Positions 46,436-57,895 are shown, counted from the first letter of the stretch. The stretch: DNA of 64,000 bases from Papilionanthe hookeriana x Papilionanthe teres (GCA_022702705.1 CM040423.1:114199738-114263737); one strand, 5' to 3'. Notes: generated by a model from the letters alone, not told the origin. Made by a program: numbers and translations.

Positions 46436-46456
46436 GACCTCATCAAAAATGAGGTC
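46436..46456. other. LTR-terminal hairpin, 5' LTR
   Basis: GACCTCAT - CAAAA - ATGAGGTC, identical to 25887-25907. Confidence 0.75.
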
Positions 46457-46460
46457 AACA

Positions 46461-46465
46461 CATCC
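46461..46465. repeat. 5-bp target duplication CATCC (right)
   Basis: Matches 18557-18561. Confidence 0.95.
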
Positions 46466-46761
46466 CTTCAAAAATTCGCCAAAACTCTTCAAATTTGAAA
46501 CCGACATTGGGCACCGACGACACTCTATCATCCAAATAATTGCAGAGCTCTCAAGAAAATGGCACCGACGGCGCCAAGATCTGTTTTCCTCCTTTTTGCT
46601 CCTTTTAGCTATGAATTCGTTCCTTTTCTCTTTTTTCGCTCCAATCACCTAAAATTATCATACTTGAAACAAATCATGAAAAATACCTTTCTTTTAAGTG
46701 CAATATCACCAAAAATGGCTAAAATTATATAGCAAAAACAGTATATATTTTTAGTGCATCA
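46466..46761 (-). mobile_element. Athila 3' LTR, U3 start
   Basis: Start of the Athila 3' LTR. The edge TGATGCAC is at 46761 in element sense, directly after a TTTGGGGAATTT purine-rich tract. It contains two copies of a GC-rich motif (46509-46523 and 46561-46575). Its continuation is at 17304-18561, on the far side of the inserted element. It aligns with 300-695. Confidence 0.8.
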
Positions 46762-46780
46762 AAATTCCCCAAACTTAACT
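46762..46780 (-). other. Athila polypurine tract
   Basis: AGTTAAGTTTGGGGAATTT in element sense, directly adjacent to the LTR edge. A second, purer tract lies at 47668-47685. Confidence 0.65.
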
Positions 46781-48135
46781 ATTACTAGTCCTCAAGTAAT
46801 CTATTTACTACATAAAAATATAACTCTAGGCAATGCACTATTCACCTGTAAGATACTAAAATTTTTCATTCAAAAGAATATATTGGTTAGAATTTTAGAA
46901 AGAATTTTAGTAAATTAGGTCAACACTGCAGGTATAAGAATATTTAATAATAAAGTCTAAGAGTACTAGTCTTCTATTTATTTCAAGATAGACTACAATT
47001 TGTCACATTAAGAGTGCCTCGAAAGATTACGTGAAAAAGGAGTTCATGCAAACTTCATCAGAATGTAGACCAATACTTTAAATATAAATTCAGGAATGAA
47101 ATCAAGTTCTCCCTTTAGGGTGACTCAAGTGAAGCCAATTTTTTATTTGGCATCTCCTCAAGCTTCTCCTCATAAATATTTTATTTATTTTTTTCTTTTC
47201 TTTTCTTTTTTTTGGGATTATTTTTCAAACTTTCTTTCCTTTTATTTCCCCTTTTTTTTAACGAGGATTACTATATCTAGATAGTCTGAAATGATTTTGA
47301 ACTTCACCCTCCTCTTTCTAAAGATTAAACTTGATATACCTCCTTACTTTATAATTAGGTATGAGCTTTATTATTCATCATAAAGTCACAATCTCTTCTT
47401 AACACACAGTACTTTAAGTCTCTTAAAATTTAAAAAATATAGTTTTCTTTACTTTAAATAGTTAACTATAATCAAATCCTTTCATACCAAATATCTTACC
47501 ACTATAAAATTAACCTTTATTACTAAAAGCTTTCATCCAATCCTTCCATAATATTCAACTAAAATAAAAAGTTTTAGTTACCTACAGTGAGGTTCAACTG
47601 CCAGAAGTTATGCTAATGATTTTTGAAAATATAATAATTGAGAACAAATAAGAGTTAATATTTTTCTACCCTCCCCCAAACTTAAATTTTTCAATAAATT
47701 TGAAACAGTAGAGAGTAAAAGAAACTAACCTTTTTGTGCTAGGATCTTGAAATCTTCAACAGCTATCTGGTATTAGTCAAAATTTACAACTAGCAGGCAT
47801 GAAACAGTTAGTAACAGTGATATATAAATATTTTAAACATTTGCATGGGTAAAGAGAAATTAACTTTAGACATCTAAACATCCAACAAAACACCACAATA
47901 CTAAACAACTATCACATCACTACACTGTTCTTTTAATAATTTCAACATAACAATACATCAACAGGTTTAGACATCACATGAAAGCAAATAACTACTACAT
48001 CACAGCAATACAACACAACACAACAATAAAAACAAAAACATAAACAAATAAACTACCAATCTTCATTAACAGGTTCATCAGCAGGGTCAGCAAGATTAGG
48101 TCTATACGGTGTGAAGCTGGGGCAGGTAGGAAATA
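46781..48135 (-). other. Athila 3' untranslated region
   Basis: AT-rich sequence with no domain on either strand. A T-rich plus-strand ORF at 47096-47284 is low-complexity and not considered a gene. Confidence 0.55.
47668..47685 (-). other. Second polypurine-tract-like site
   Basis: TTTAAGTTTGGGGGAGGGT in element sense shares TTAAGTTTGGGG with the tract beside the LTR and is a better purine run. It could be a duplicated or central tract. Confidence 0.4.
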
Positions 48136-49176
48136 TCACATCAGTCTCCCCCTCATGAATCTGACCTGAGCATCATGATAGGCAATATCGAACTCAAATC
48201 TTCTTCTCATATAATCTTCATTCACATCACTTCTGGCCTCAAACACATCCATTCTACCATGGAGTCTATCCACACTAGCACTCTGTAATATCAGCCGCTC
48301 CATAATATCAGATAATGTAAGGGGCTCAGATGTAGATAGAACGTCATAACTCGTAGTAGGAATATCAGCATTCTTACTCTCATCTCGGACTCCTACATGA
48401 GACTCATAAGTACGAATAATTGTCTTTATAATGGGTCTCAGCGGAATAACTCTCTCTTCAGAACTGCTGAACAGTACTCCAGACTGAACACACAAGGCAT
48501 GAACTAGGGCAAGATGTCCTAATCCTCCAATGGTCTCGCCTCTAGCAATAGTCTGAATGTTCTTAATGAAAATAGCTCCAATATAAATCTTCTTCATCTT
48601 TTAAATACAATAGTTCAGGATTGCTATATCCCTTGTAACTTCACTGTGGTGATAAGAATGTAACAGTCTTGTAGAGATGAAATAGTGCCAAACTTTTGAT
48701 GCAACATTTAACTTGGAAGCAGGGAAATTAATAATCAATTTTTGACTTATTTTCCATTCCCCTCTTCCATCCGTTAGAAAAGCAATCACTTCCTTCATAT
48801 TTGCCTCTCAAGTATCAAAGTTTTCATATTCACAAACAAATGGTTACCGAGTCTGATAAAAAGCTTTGATACTCTGAGGAGTAAATTCAACCATTTTTCA
48901 TCTAACTAACACATACTCAATTTCAGTCCAGGGCACATTTGAATAGAACTCTCTAACAACTCCTATACCTGCATTTGTAGTAAAATAACAAAATCGTTCC
49001 CAGTTTTGCTCGGCAATTAACTATTCTACAGATCCACCAGGATTATCAAAAGCCTGATCCTGAATACACTTCTTATTGTAAAGGTAAGAGTTAAAGCAAA
49101 ATTGCTCTTTAACATTAACAAACTTTTCTTCATCAAAATTCAATTTTCTCTTCCGTTTACTCATCCTTAGAGCCAT
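48136..49176 (-). pseudogene. Athila env-position ORF, copy 2 (plant transposon protein domain)
   Basis: A single frame from the ATG at 49176 to 48136 with five in-frame stops. It begins MALRMSKRKRKLNFDEEKF. It then has WERFCYF, GVVREFYSNV, VEFTPQSI, KVWHYFISTRLL and GLGHLALVHALC. This is the pattern of the 'putative plant transposon protein' domain encoded after pol in Athila elements. It is paralogous to the ORF at 49987-51014 with the same motif order but low identity. Function in Athila is unknown; the position is that of env. The C-terminal part resembles a coiled coil (DIMERLILQSASVDRLHGRM). Confidence 0.75.
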
Positions 49177-49570
49177 GTGAATTTCTAAAAATTATAATAA
49201 AATTCCAATAAATTCCAAATCCACAATGTAACAAACTCCAAATACTATTCTAAACAAGTAAGAGCAAATTTCATCATAGGAAATCTCAAAATTTTTTCAA
49301 AAATCCAAAAATTCCAATCTAAGCAATGTTAGAGATTTCCATGGTGAAAAACACAAAATTTTAACTCAAAGTGAAGCTATTACCAAGAGTAGTGTAGATC
49401 CGGTCTCGAAAAGCTTTGAAATCACTTCAAATCCAAAATCTAGCAAGCCCTAGGTCTTCAAAATCGTGAAAATGGAAGAGGAAGATGATAACAATGGAAA
49501 AAACTACGGGTCCCAGGGTCAAAATTGCAAAATAATGGGTTTTTGATAATTTACTGTATTCGGGCGGCGC

Positions 49571-49621
49571 TCTATTTATTTAAAATGCCAAAACTCTTTG
49601 GATTTGGGCACCAGCGGCGCC
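49571..49621 (-). promoter_or_regulatory. Promoter-like segment before env-position ORF copy 2
   Basis: In element sense a GC-rich motif GGCGCCGCTGGTGCCC (49621-49606) is followed by TTTAAATAAATAGA (about 49584-49571), a good TATA box. A leader of roughly 360-400 bases then runs to the ATG. The GC motif is shared with the Athila LTR (46561-46575). Confidence 0.5.
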
Positions 49622-49986
49622 AGACCAAAAATTTTTCTTGGTTCGAATTTTTTTTCATAATTTTAATCGTTTCGACCTCCATAATGAAATTTAACACTTC
49701 TTTAAGCATCTATTTCATCACACAAGTAATAATTAACACAATTCATACACAAATAATACAATACATACTTATATATATAAAATTCACGTTACATTATAAA
49801 CACTAAATATGTTCAACAAATTAAACCAAAAACTCTTTAGATTTTTAGTGTTGCAAGTACGCTATGATAAGAAAACACTAAAATCTAAGCACACACATTG
49901 AAATTAAGCCTAGCAAATCTAAATTTAAATTACAAAGCAAATCAAAGTAAACTAAACACACATCAAACATAATCAAAATCTAATAA

Positions 49987-51014
49987 TCACTCCACATCAG
50001 TTTCATAACTTTCTTCCTCTCTAATATCTCCAATAGATTGCTGATGCACGAACAAATTGTAGAAGAGACGGAATGGGAATTCATCAGATGATTCCTCAGC
50101 AATCACCTTGTTCTTCTTCATCAGATTAATCAAGCCCATCTCAATCCGACCAGTATGATCAAATTGTTCCTTCATCCTCCAATCTATATGATCAAATAAA
50201 TCAGAAATATTATTGATTGCATTCATAACATTCTGTACCTCTTTCTCCAACTTTTTGATCCTCTAAGTATCATTCTGGAACTTTCAGGAAAATATGGCTG
50301 AATCGGTTGTGAAGTCTGAGTTGGTTGATCAGCAAGAAGATTCATATCAGCTTGATCTCTTATTGTTTGGTAGTCATAAAGATTAGTTAGATCAATAGGC
50401 CTCAATGGAAGAAGAACCTTTTCCCAACTCTCATATGAAACTTGTGATTGACTACATAACAGAAATATAGTGGACGGGTGTCCAAGCCCATATTTAGATC
50501 TATGAACAATTAATCCCAAAATTGATTTCATAATTATATTACCAATATTAATCGGCCTCCCAGTTTGAATACAAAAATTTTAACTGGCACTTTCCGTGGT
50601 TACCTTGCTAATCATCAAAGTTGGAAATAACCTTGCTGAAATAAAGTAATGCCACTGCTTTGACACCTTATTTAAAGATGCGGAAGGGAAACTAATATAT
50701 CCATTTTCTCTAACGTCCCAATCTTCATTCTCATCCGTCAAATAATGATACACATCATTCATATTATCACTTGTGGCATTGAAATTAGCATAGTGGCAAA
50801 TAGGTACATTCTCAATCATAAAGAGATCATTAAATCTCAAAGGAGTGAATTGTACAAACCTATCTCGCACAAAGACGAATCCGTGGTTGATCCAATACAT
50901 ATTTGCATAGAATTCTATCACAACTGGAACAACTACAGCAGCGGTAGTGTAACATAACACTTCCCAATGTCTTTCCTTAATTATTTCTTCAATTCTTGTA
51001 GTAGGATTATCCAT
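49987..51014 (-). pseudogene. Athila env-position ORF, copy 1 (plant transposon protein domain)
   Basis: Starts at the ATG at 51014. Motifs: RHWEVLCY, VVIEFYANMYW, VFVRDRFVQFTPLRF, NKVSKQWHYFISARLFP, a stop near 50580, then IIMKSILGLIVHRSKYGLGHPSTIF. It shifts frame near 50250 into a coiled-coil-like tail (VQNVMNAINNISDLFDHIDW). It matches copy 2 in domain order. Less decayed than copy 2: one stop and one shift. Confidence 0.78.
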
Positions 51015-51588
51015 ACCTCAATTTATAAAGCCTCTTTCCTTAATAATCCTCCTCTTCATCATCACTTTGTTGAACAATTGCTACGCCTTGAAACTTATAA
51101 ACTTCCTTTGGTTGAAAATGCGAGATCGAGAGGTTTCTATAGAGTAGGAATCCATGGGATGCGAATTGGGAATGGTAGTTTTCATTTTTCTAGAGTTTGG
51201 AAGTCTAAAATGGAGTTTAGGGAATTATAAGGACAAAGATCCCGCTCAAAACCTCAAAAAATTGCATTTTAAAACTCCAAAAATAGTCAACAGATTTTGG
51301 GCGCCAGCAGCGCTCAAACCCGAATTCAACAAATCTTCTCTGTAATTGGGCGCCGGCGACGCTAGTGGTAAAAAATTTCACTGAAATTTGTTTGGCCCAA
51401 AATATTCCAATATCTCAATTAAATCCAATATTTATCAATTTTAAAATTATTTAGTAGCGATTAGGATTCACAGATAACTATTTAAAAAGCACAACGACAT
51501 CAAACAAGCAAACACACCACAAAGATACATATGGGTTGCCTCCCATAAAGCGCTTGGTTTAACTCCGTCAGTCTGACAAACTATTTAG
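51015..51588 (-). promoter_or_regulatory. Region between Athila pol and env-position ORF 1
   Basis: Contains two GC-rich motifs like those of the LTR (51299-51314 and 51348-51362) and a TTATAA word (about 51225-51230) upstream of the ORF. At 51533-51561 is 'ggttgcctcccataaagcgctt', a stretch I recognise as recurrent behind pol of plant Athila elements. No coding sequence seen. Confidence 0.5.
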
Positions 51589-52730
51589 TTAATCAGTATG
51601 ACTCAGTATTAATACCTTTTTGAAGTCAGGTTGAAACCCGTCAAAGTAAGGCTTTAATCGATGCCCATTAACCTTGAAAATCTTTCCAATATCAGGATCT
51701 TTAATATCAACAGCTCCAAAAAAATGAACTTTTACAACTGTAAAAGGTCCCAACCATCTAGACTTGACATTTCTAGGAAATAACTTCAATCTTGTGTTGT
51801 ATAACAAAACTTTTGGTCCAAATTCTAATTTCTTTTTCAATATCTTCTGATCATACCACAATTTCATTTTCTCTTTATAAATTATGTCATTGTGATAAGA
51901 TGCATTTTTAATCTCTTCCAATTCATTCAATTGCATAAATCTCTTCTCTCTAGCATTTTTCAAATTAAAATTCAACTCTTTTATCACCCAATATGCTTTA
52001 TTCTCCAATTCAACCTGTAAATGACAAGTATTACCAAACACTAGTCTATAAGGAGACATTCCAATAGGGCTTTTAAAAGCAGACCTTTAAGCCCATAATG
52101 CAGTATCTAATTGAGCAGACCAATCTAATTTATGATTATCCAAATTTTTCTCCAAAATTATTTTAATTTCACGATTAGACACTTCTACTAAACCACTAGT
52201 CTGGGGATGACAAGTAGTAGAGATTCTACGAGTAATATTATATTTCTCAATCAATCTCTTAATTTAATTATTCCTGAAATGGGATCCACCATCAGTTATA
52301 ATCACTCTCGGCATTCTATATCTCGTAAATATATTTTTCTTTAAAAATTTTGAAACACTTCGAGCATCACATTTAGGTAAAGCAATAGCTTCATTCCATT
52401 TTAAGACATAATCAACTGCAACCAATATATTAAATTCCCAAATGATGGGGTAAATGGTCCCATAAAATCTAATCCCCATGCATAAAAAATTTCAACTTCC
52501 AAATTATAATTTAGAGGCATTTAATTTCTTCTAGAGATATTACCTACTCTCTGACATCGATCACATGATTTAATATATTTGTAAACATCCTTAAAAAGAG
52601 TGAGCCAATAAAATCCAAATTGTAAAATCTTAAAAGTAGTTTTTTCAACACCAAAATGACCTCCAAATTCAGAATCATGACATCCTTGAATAATTAAATT
52701 CGTTTCATCTTGTGGCACACATCTCGTCAT
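51589..52730 (-). pseudogene. Athila pol: integrase
   Basis: Zinc-binding part 52730-52521 (GCHDSEFGGHFG, CDRCQ). The catalytic core has WGLDFMGPFTPSF with the first Asp in one frame. After a one-base shift near 52430 it continues as NILVAVDYVLKWNEAIALP and IITDGGSHF. The C-terminal part 52059-51589 has MSPYRLVFGN, RWLGPFTVV and VNGHRLKPYF, typical of Athila. Frameshifts and stops near 52500, 52260 and 52080. Confidence 0.9.
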
Positions 52731-52903
52731 AATCAGATCCTTACACTGTTTATATAGATAGGGTTCATCCCAATAATAAAATATTGCATCATATTTAAAC
52801 TTTTTTGTTGTTGCCTTGTTAAATCAGGTTGTACATTATGACTCACAATATAATTCACAATATCAGCAAACCAAGGCAAATTTCTTCCCATAATAGTATA
52901 ACG

Positions 52904-53617
52904 TTATTCATTAGGGAATGTTTCTGTAAATTCCTTCTCAAATTCAGATAATTTATCATACTCTAATCTCGACAAATGATTTGCTATTTGGTTATCAGAT
53001 CCCTTCCTATCAACTGTCATAAAATCAAATTCTTGCAGAAGAAGTATCCATCTAATCAATCTAGGTTTGGCATTCTTCTTTTGCATTAAATACTTGATAG
53101 CTGAATGATCTGTATGCATAATACTTTTAGTTCCAATTAAATAAGGTCTAAACTTTTCAAAAACAAATACTATAGCTAATAACTCTCTTTCTGTAGTGGT
53201 ATAATTAATTTGAGCTTTATTAAGAGTTTTACTAGCATAGTAAATGATTTTGAAAACTTTATCATGCCTTTGCCCCAATGCTACTCCGATCGTATAATCA
53301 CTAGCATCACACATGAGTTCAAATGGTTTCTCCTAATCTGGTGAAACAATTATAGGTGCAGGGATTAATTTCTCTTTTAATAATTCGAAAGCACTCAAAC
53401 ATTCATCATTAAAATCAAACTTTTTATCATTTTCTAAAAGTTGGCACAAAGGTTTAATAATTTTAGAAAAATCTTTAACATATCTCCTGTAAACTCCAGC
53501 GTGTCCTAAGTAACTTCTCACCTCTCTCATAGTAGTGGGTGGTGGCAATCTCTCAAGCACTCTATTTTTAGCAGGGTCGACCTCCAAACCATGTTCAGAA
53601 ATTTTATGCCCAAGCAC
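52904..53617 (-). pseudogene. Athila pol: RT end and RNase H
   Basis: 53617-53333 carries MLGHKISEHGLEVDPAK and VRSYLGHAGVYRRYVKDFSK. 53314-52904 is RNase H with MCDASDYTIGVALGQ, TTTERELLAIVF and MHTDHSAIKYL, all catalytic acids present. A stop separates the two parts near 53335. Confidence 0.9.
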
Positions 53618-53619
53618 AA

Positions 53620-54548
53620 TTCCTCAGAACTAAATTTGTTTTCTCACAAAGCTCCTAAAATTTTGTTAAGTTTTCTAAGCAGGTTTCAAATGAAGTCCCG
53701 AATATAGAGAAATCATCCATGAAAACATATATTCCATTATCTATCATACTACTGAAGATAGACATCATATATCTCTAAAATGTTGCAGGTGCATTACACA
53801 GTCCAAAACGCATTCTTCGAAAAGCAAAGGTTCCGTAAGGGCTAGTAAATGTTGTCTTTTGTTGATCCTCAGGAGTAATAGGTATTTGATGGTAACCAGT
53901 ATATCCATCCAGAAAGCACTAGTACTTGTGTCCAGCAAGTCTATCCAGCATTTGATCGAGAAAAGGAAGAGGAAATTGATCTTTTCTGGTGGCGGCATTT
54001 AATTTCTTATAGTCAATACAAATTCACAATCAATTAATTTATCTTGCGGCTATAATTTCATTACATTCATTCACTTCAAGAGTCACTCATCCCTTTTTTG
54101 GTACACAATATATTGGACTCACCCAAGCACTATCCAAAATAGGATAAATAATTCCAGCATCCAACTATTTTAAAATTTCCTTCTTAACTACTTCTTTCAT
54201 TATTGGATTTAATCTCCTCTGCGGATTAACTCTCAGTTTATGTTCTTCTTCTAATAAAATTCTGTGCATACAAATCGAAGGACTGATTCCTTTAATATCT
54301 GCTAAGGTCCATCCAAAAGCTTTCTTGTATCTTTTTAAGATTTTCATCAACTTTTGTTCTTGATAATCGTTTAACTCCAAAAATACAATAACTGGAAGGG
54401 TAGATGATTCTCCTAAAAACATATACTTCAAATGATTAGGGAGAATTTTCATCTCAAGTTCAAGAGGTTTTATTATAGATTGAACTAAACTTTTATTTCC
54501 ACCTTCCATAGTGTCTAGTACTTCAAATCTCTCATGAACACACTCCAA
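53620..54548 (-). pseudogene. Athila pol: reverse transcriptase
   Basis: 54548-54165 is the RT N-terminal region (KRYKKAFGWTLADIKGISP, MHRILLEEEHK). After stops it continues with AATRKDQFPLPFLDQMLDRL, LDGYTGYHQIPI and FRRMRFGLCNAPATF. The catalytic box reads VFMDDFSIFG (53735-53706). At least five in-frame stops. Confidence 0.88.
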
Positions 54549-54551
54549 ATC

Positions 54552-55535
54552 TTAATTCTTCTTACTATCTGAATTTTCTTCATTTTCAATTTCTTCTTCA
54601 AACATATTTTCATATTCCACTTCTTTTTCAAACATATTTTCAAAATGATCATTTCTCAAATATTCATAGACCTCCATCCTAAAACATTCATTATCTTTTT
54701 CCATTGAGGGATACTTCATAGATTTCAAAATATTAAAGGTCACCTCTTGATCATTAACTCTCATAGTTAATTCTCCTTTTTGAATATCAATCACTGTTCT
54801 CCCAGTAGTAAGGAATGGTCTTCCCAAAATGTTTGGAATTTCTTTATCTTCCTCCATATCAAGTACAATAAAATCCACACAAAAGATAAATTTATCCACT
54901 TTCATTAACACATCTTCCACCACTCCTTTAGGGTAAGTAGTGGAACGATCGGCTAACTGAAGTGTCACAGATGTAGGAGAAATTTCTCTTATTCCCAACC
55001 TTTTAAAAGTTGATAAAGGAATAAGATTAATACTAGCTCCCACATCACATAAGGCTCTTCCGAAAAATTTTTCTCTTATAGCACACGGGATAGTGAAACT
55101 ACCAGGATCTTTATGTTTTTTTAGAAGCTTCTTCTGAATAATTGCACTACACTCTCTACTGAGTGCAACAGGTTCATGATCTGTAAAATTTCTTTTCTTT
55201 TTCAGAATATCCTTCATAAACATAGCATAATCAGGCATCTGCTCTGATGCTTCAATAAAAGGAATATTTATCGTTAATTTTTTAAGGTTCTCCAAAAATT
55301 TTCCAAATTTGTTATCCCCGTTTTGTTGCTTCAATCTTTGAGGAAATGGAGGCGGTGGTTTTTCAACAGTAATCTTTATTGGTTCAATAGTATAATCTAA
55401 GTCTGGATAAATCTTGTTTGAACCTTTTTCAATATTCACCTTCTCCTTTTCTATTTCAACTTCTTTTTGCACTCTTGTTTCCAATTCCTTTCCACTCCTT
55501 AATTGAATTGCCTTAAGTTTTTCCTCGTTATGATC
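54552..55535 (-). pseudogene. Athila gag C-terminus and protease
   Basis: Begins with the gag end LKAIQLRSGKELE, a lineage-typical string, followed by PPPFPQRLK. The protease has ALCDVGASINLIPLSTFKRLG, with Asp in the degenerate D-x-G-A motif usual for Athila, and NILGRPFLTTGRTVID. The stop is at 54552-54554, with RT following in the same frame. The reading frame is continuous with gag on the other side of the solo LTR. The LTR plus one target copy is 7,356 bases, divisible by three. Confidence 0.92.
55531..55535. repeat. 5-bp target duplication TGATC (left)
   Basis: Repeated at 62887-62891 directly after the solo LTR. Confidence 0.95.
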
Positions 55536-55539
55536 TGTT

Positions 55540-55560
55540 GACCTCATTTTTGATGAGGTC
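55540..55560. other. LTR-terminal hairpin, solo LTR
   Basis: GACCTCAT - TTTTG - ATGAGGTC. Confidence 0.75.
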
Positions 55561-57895
55561 TTCTCTTCTTCTCTTTAGTACTTAAGATCTAGCCTTAGGC
55601 TTTTCCTTTGACTATCTTAGAGGACTAGAATTGGGACCCACCTTTTAGAAATTCAAACCACTTCTTAACTCCCTGCAAACTCCACAAACTTGACTATAGA
55701 CCCCTAATCACCTAGAGGGTTGAAATCAAATGTGGAAGTTTAAAGGATGAGTTCCTATAGGACTCTTTGGCCTTAGGACTGCCCTGGGTGGCCTGGTCTG
55801 GTGAAGGGGCTGGCTTACACACACACTACACTTATACACTACACTTTCACACACCCATACCTAACCTGACCTCCTGACTCATGTAGGTGATTCACATGGA
55901 TGGTCCTTAACCCCTAAGCCCTTGGCTAAGAGGGTTAGGAACAACATAGTGAATGCCTCAAATGGGTCCCTTCATGGCTCATGTGGGTTTGATATGGATT
56001 CATGGCTCAACCAAAATGATTTCACTCCACTTACATCCACCCAATCTTCGATTTTCCAAATTTTCAATTTTTGACCCCCGGGACCATACACCCGCCTAGC
56101 CTACCCAAAACCCTTGAAATTACCCAAAATTTTCAAAATTTCCTAAATCACCAAAAATTCCTCAAAATTGATCTTAAACATTTCCACATTACTCAAATTA
56201 ATCATACATACCCAAAAATACCAAAAATTCCAAAAATGCCTCCCAATACCCTCCAAATACCCAAAATACCCCTCTTGGCCAAAAAATCCAAAAATTCTGA
56301 AAATTCCCAGAAAATTCCAGAAAATCCCAAATATTCCTAATTTCATTTTGTTCAACTACACCATGGGCCAATTTTGTCAATTTACCCTACTTTTGTCAAA
56401 ACCCCCAATTTGACCCATTTTAACCCTAAGTGAACCCAATGTCAAACCAAACCTACCCAATTGACCCAAATTCTGGTCCAATTCAGTTCTAAACTTCAAT
56501 TCAACATTCCCAACACCAATCTAGACTAAATTCAAGTCCAATTTGATTGACATTTGGATCCAATTTCACTTTTGGCCTTAAAGCCCAATTTGGACCCATG
56601 ACCCAAACCTAACCCAAACTCACCCAATTCAAACTCCAATTAACCCCAAATCTTTTCTAAATCTTCCTTAACATTCCCACAAATAAAACACTAACATGAT
56701 TTTCCCAAAATTTAGACCCAAACCCCTCTCAAATTCAACCAAAGGCTAAAAGGCCCATTTTTGACCTAAACCCAAACCTAATCCAAATGAGCCCAAACCC
56801 CAAAATCAAAGCCCAACCAAAGTCAAAACCTCTTTGAAACACTCCCATAAATATTTTTCAACATTAATTTTACATCAATTTCAACCCTAGCCCAACATTG
56901 GCCCAAGTTAGCCCAATTTGACCTACATAGGCCCACTTACCAAATAAATCCAAATTCAAACCAATTCAACCCCAAATCACACCAAATTGACTCCAAGCCC
57001 TTCATAGAACATCCCTAAACCAATTATAACACTTATTTGACAAGGTCCTTCACAAAATCTTCACCCAAATGCCCATCCTAAAATCAAAAAGCCCATTCCC
57101 CTTAAACTTTCCTAAAAGCCCACTTCCTTCAAATTCAAAAGCCCAAATTCATCTAAAGCCCACATGGCACTTCCCCTCATCATCCATTTAATCAAAATTG
57201 CCCCTAAGTTTCAAAATCATCAATTAAATAATTCCAAATCAAGCCCCATATAAATTCCCATCAAAATACCAAAATTTTCTTAAATCCCTTTTTATGAAAT
57301 TGACCCAAGCTTTTCCCAAGCCAAATGGAGCCAAGGATGAGCCATTCACAAGCCATATGGAGCCATGAAAGTTTGGCATGTGACCATTCCATTAATGGCA
57401 AAAGGAGGAGGTCCTTTAACCATCTCCTAAAAGTCATTAGCCTTAAGCATGTTTGCCCCTTAACCAAGATTTAATCCAAATATTCTTGGATAAGGACATC
57501 ACCACCTCTTGACCGGCTAGCCTAACCGATCTTCTCAGCCCAAGACCAGCCATGGGGAGGTGCACCCAACCCAAACCAATGGGTTGACCAAATTGAAGCC
57601 AAAATGACCCCTTCTCCATTCCATTTTAATTCAAAGCCTTTACACATGTCAAACTCCAATTGACTTCACCAACTTCAAGCCCTAGACTCCCTGACCCTGA
57701 AGGTGACCCATGCCTGCAGGCCAGCCGCCTGGATCGCTGGAAAACACCATGGCCGAGACCTTGGGAGGAGCCAAACTTTGGAATTCCACCTTGCTGAGCT
57801 GCCCCATGCCCAATGGCCACCATGGCTGTTCTTCCCAATACCACAGCAGCTGATCCCAACCCTTGGCCATCCCTGGGAGGCTCTCCAGCCACCTC

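Larger units (their letters stand above)
18562..46460 (-). mobile_element. Complete 27.9-kb Tat/Ogre-like Ty3/gypsy element carrying an AlkB-type ORF
   Basis: Both ends are fixed by TG/CA LTR termini and a 5-bp target duplication. Element order on the minus strand is 5' LTR (46460-38860), primer binding site, extra 5' ORF, gag, zinc knuckle, protease, RT, RNase H, second RNase H, integrase, AlkB-type ORF, short repeats, satellite-like array and 3' LTR (25911-18562). Two RNase H domains, very long LTRs, an extra ORF before gag and a tRNA-Arg primer site are established traits of the Tat/Ogre lineage. All ORFs are interrupted, so this copy is non-autonomous. In the first 280 bases the LTRs differ at about a dozen positions, so the insertion is fairly recent. 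Confidence 0.95.
38860..46460 (-). repeat. 5' LTR of the 27.9-kb element (7,601 bp)
   Basis: Begins TGTTGACC (46460) and ends GCCGACA (38860) in element sense. Nearly collinear with the 3' LTR. The excess length comes mainly from a longer pentanucleotide tract (40985-41325) and about 140 extra bases near 44510-44650. TATA at 43916-43924, donor-like site at 43497/43496. Confidence 0.95.

Noticed and set aside
52264..52479. Loss of the first catalytic Asp in Athila integrase (frame reads GIRFYG)
   Set aside because: In the neighbouring frame the sequence reads WGLDFMGP, so the Asp is present; a one-base shift just downstream explains the odd reading.
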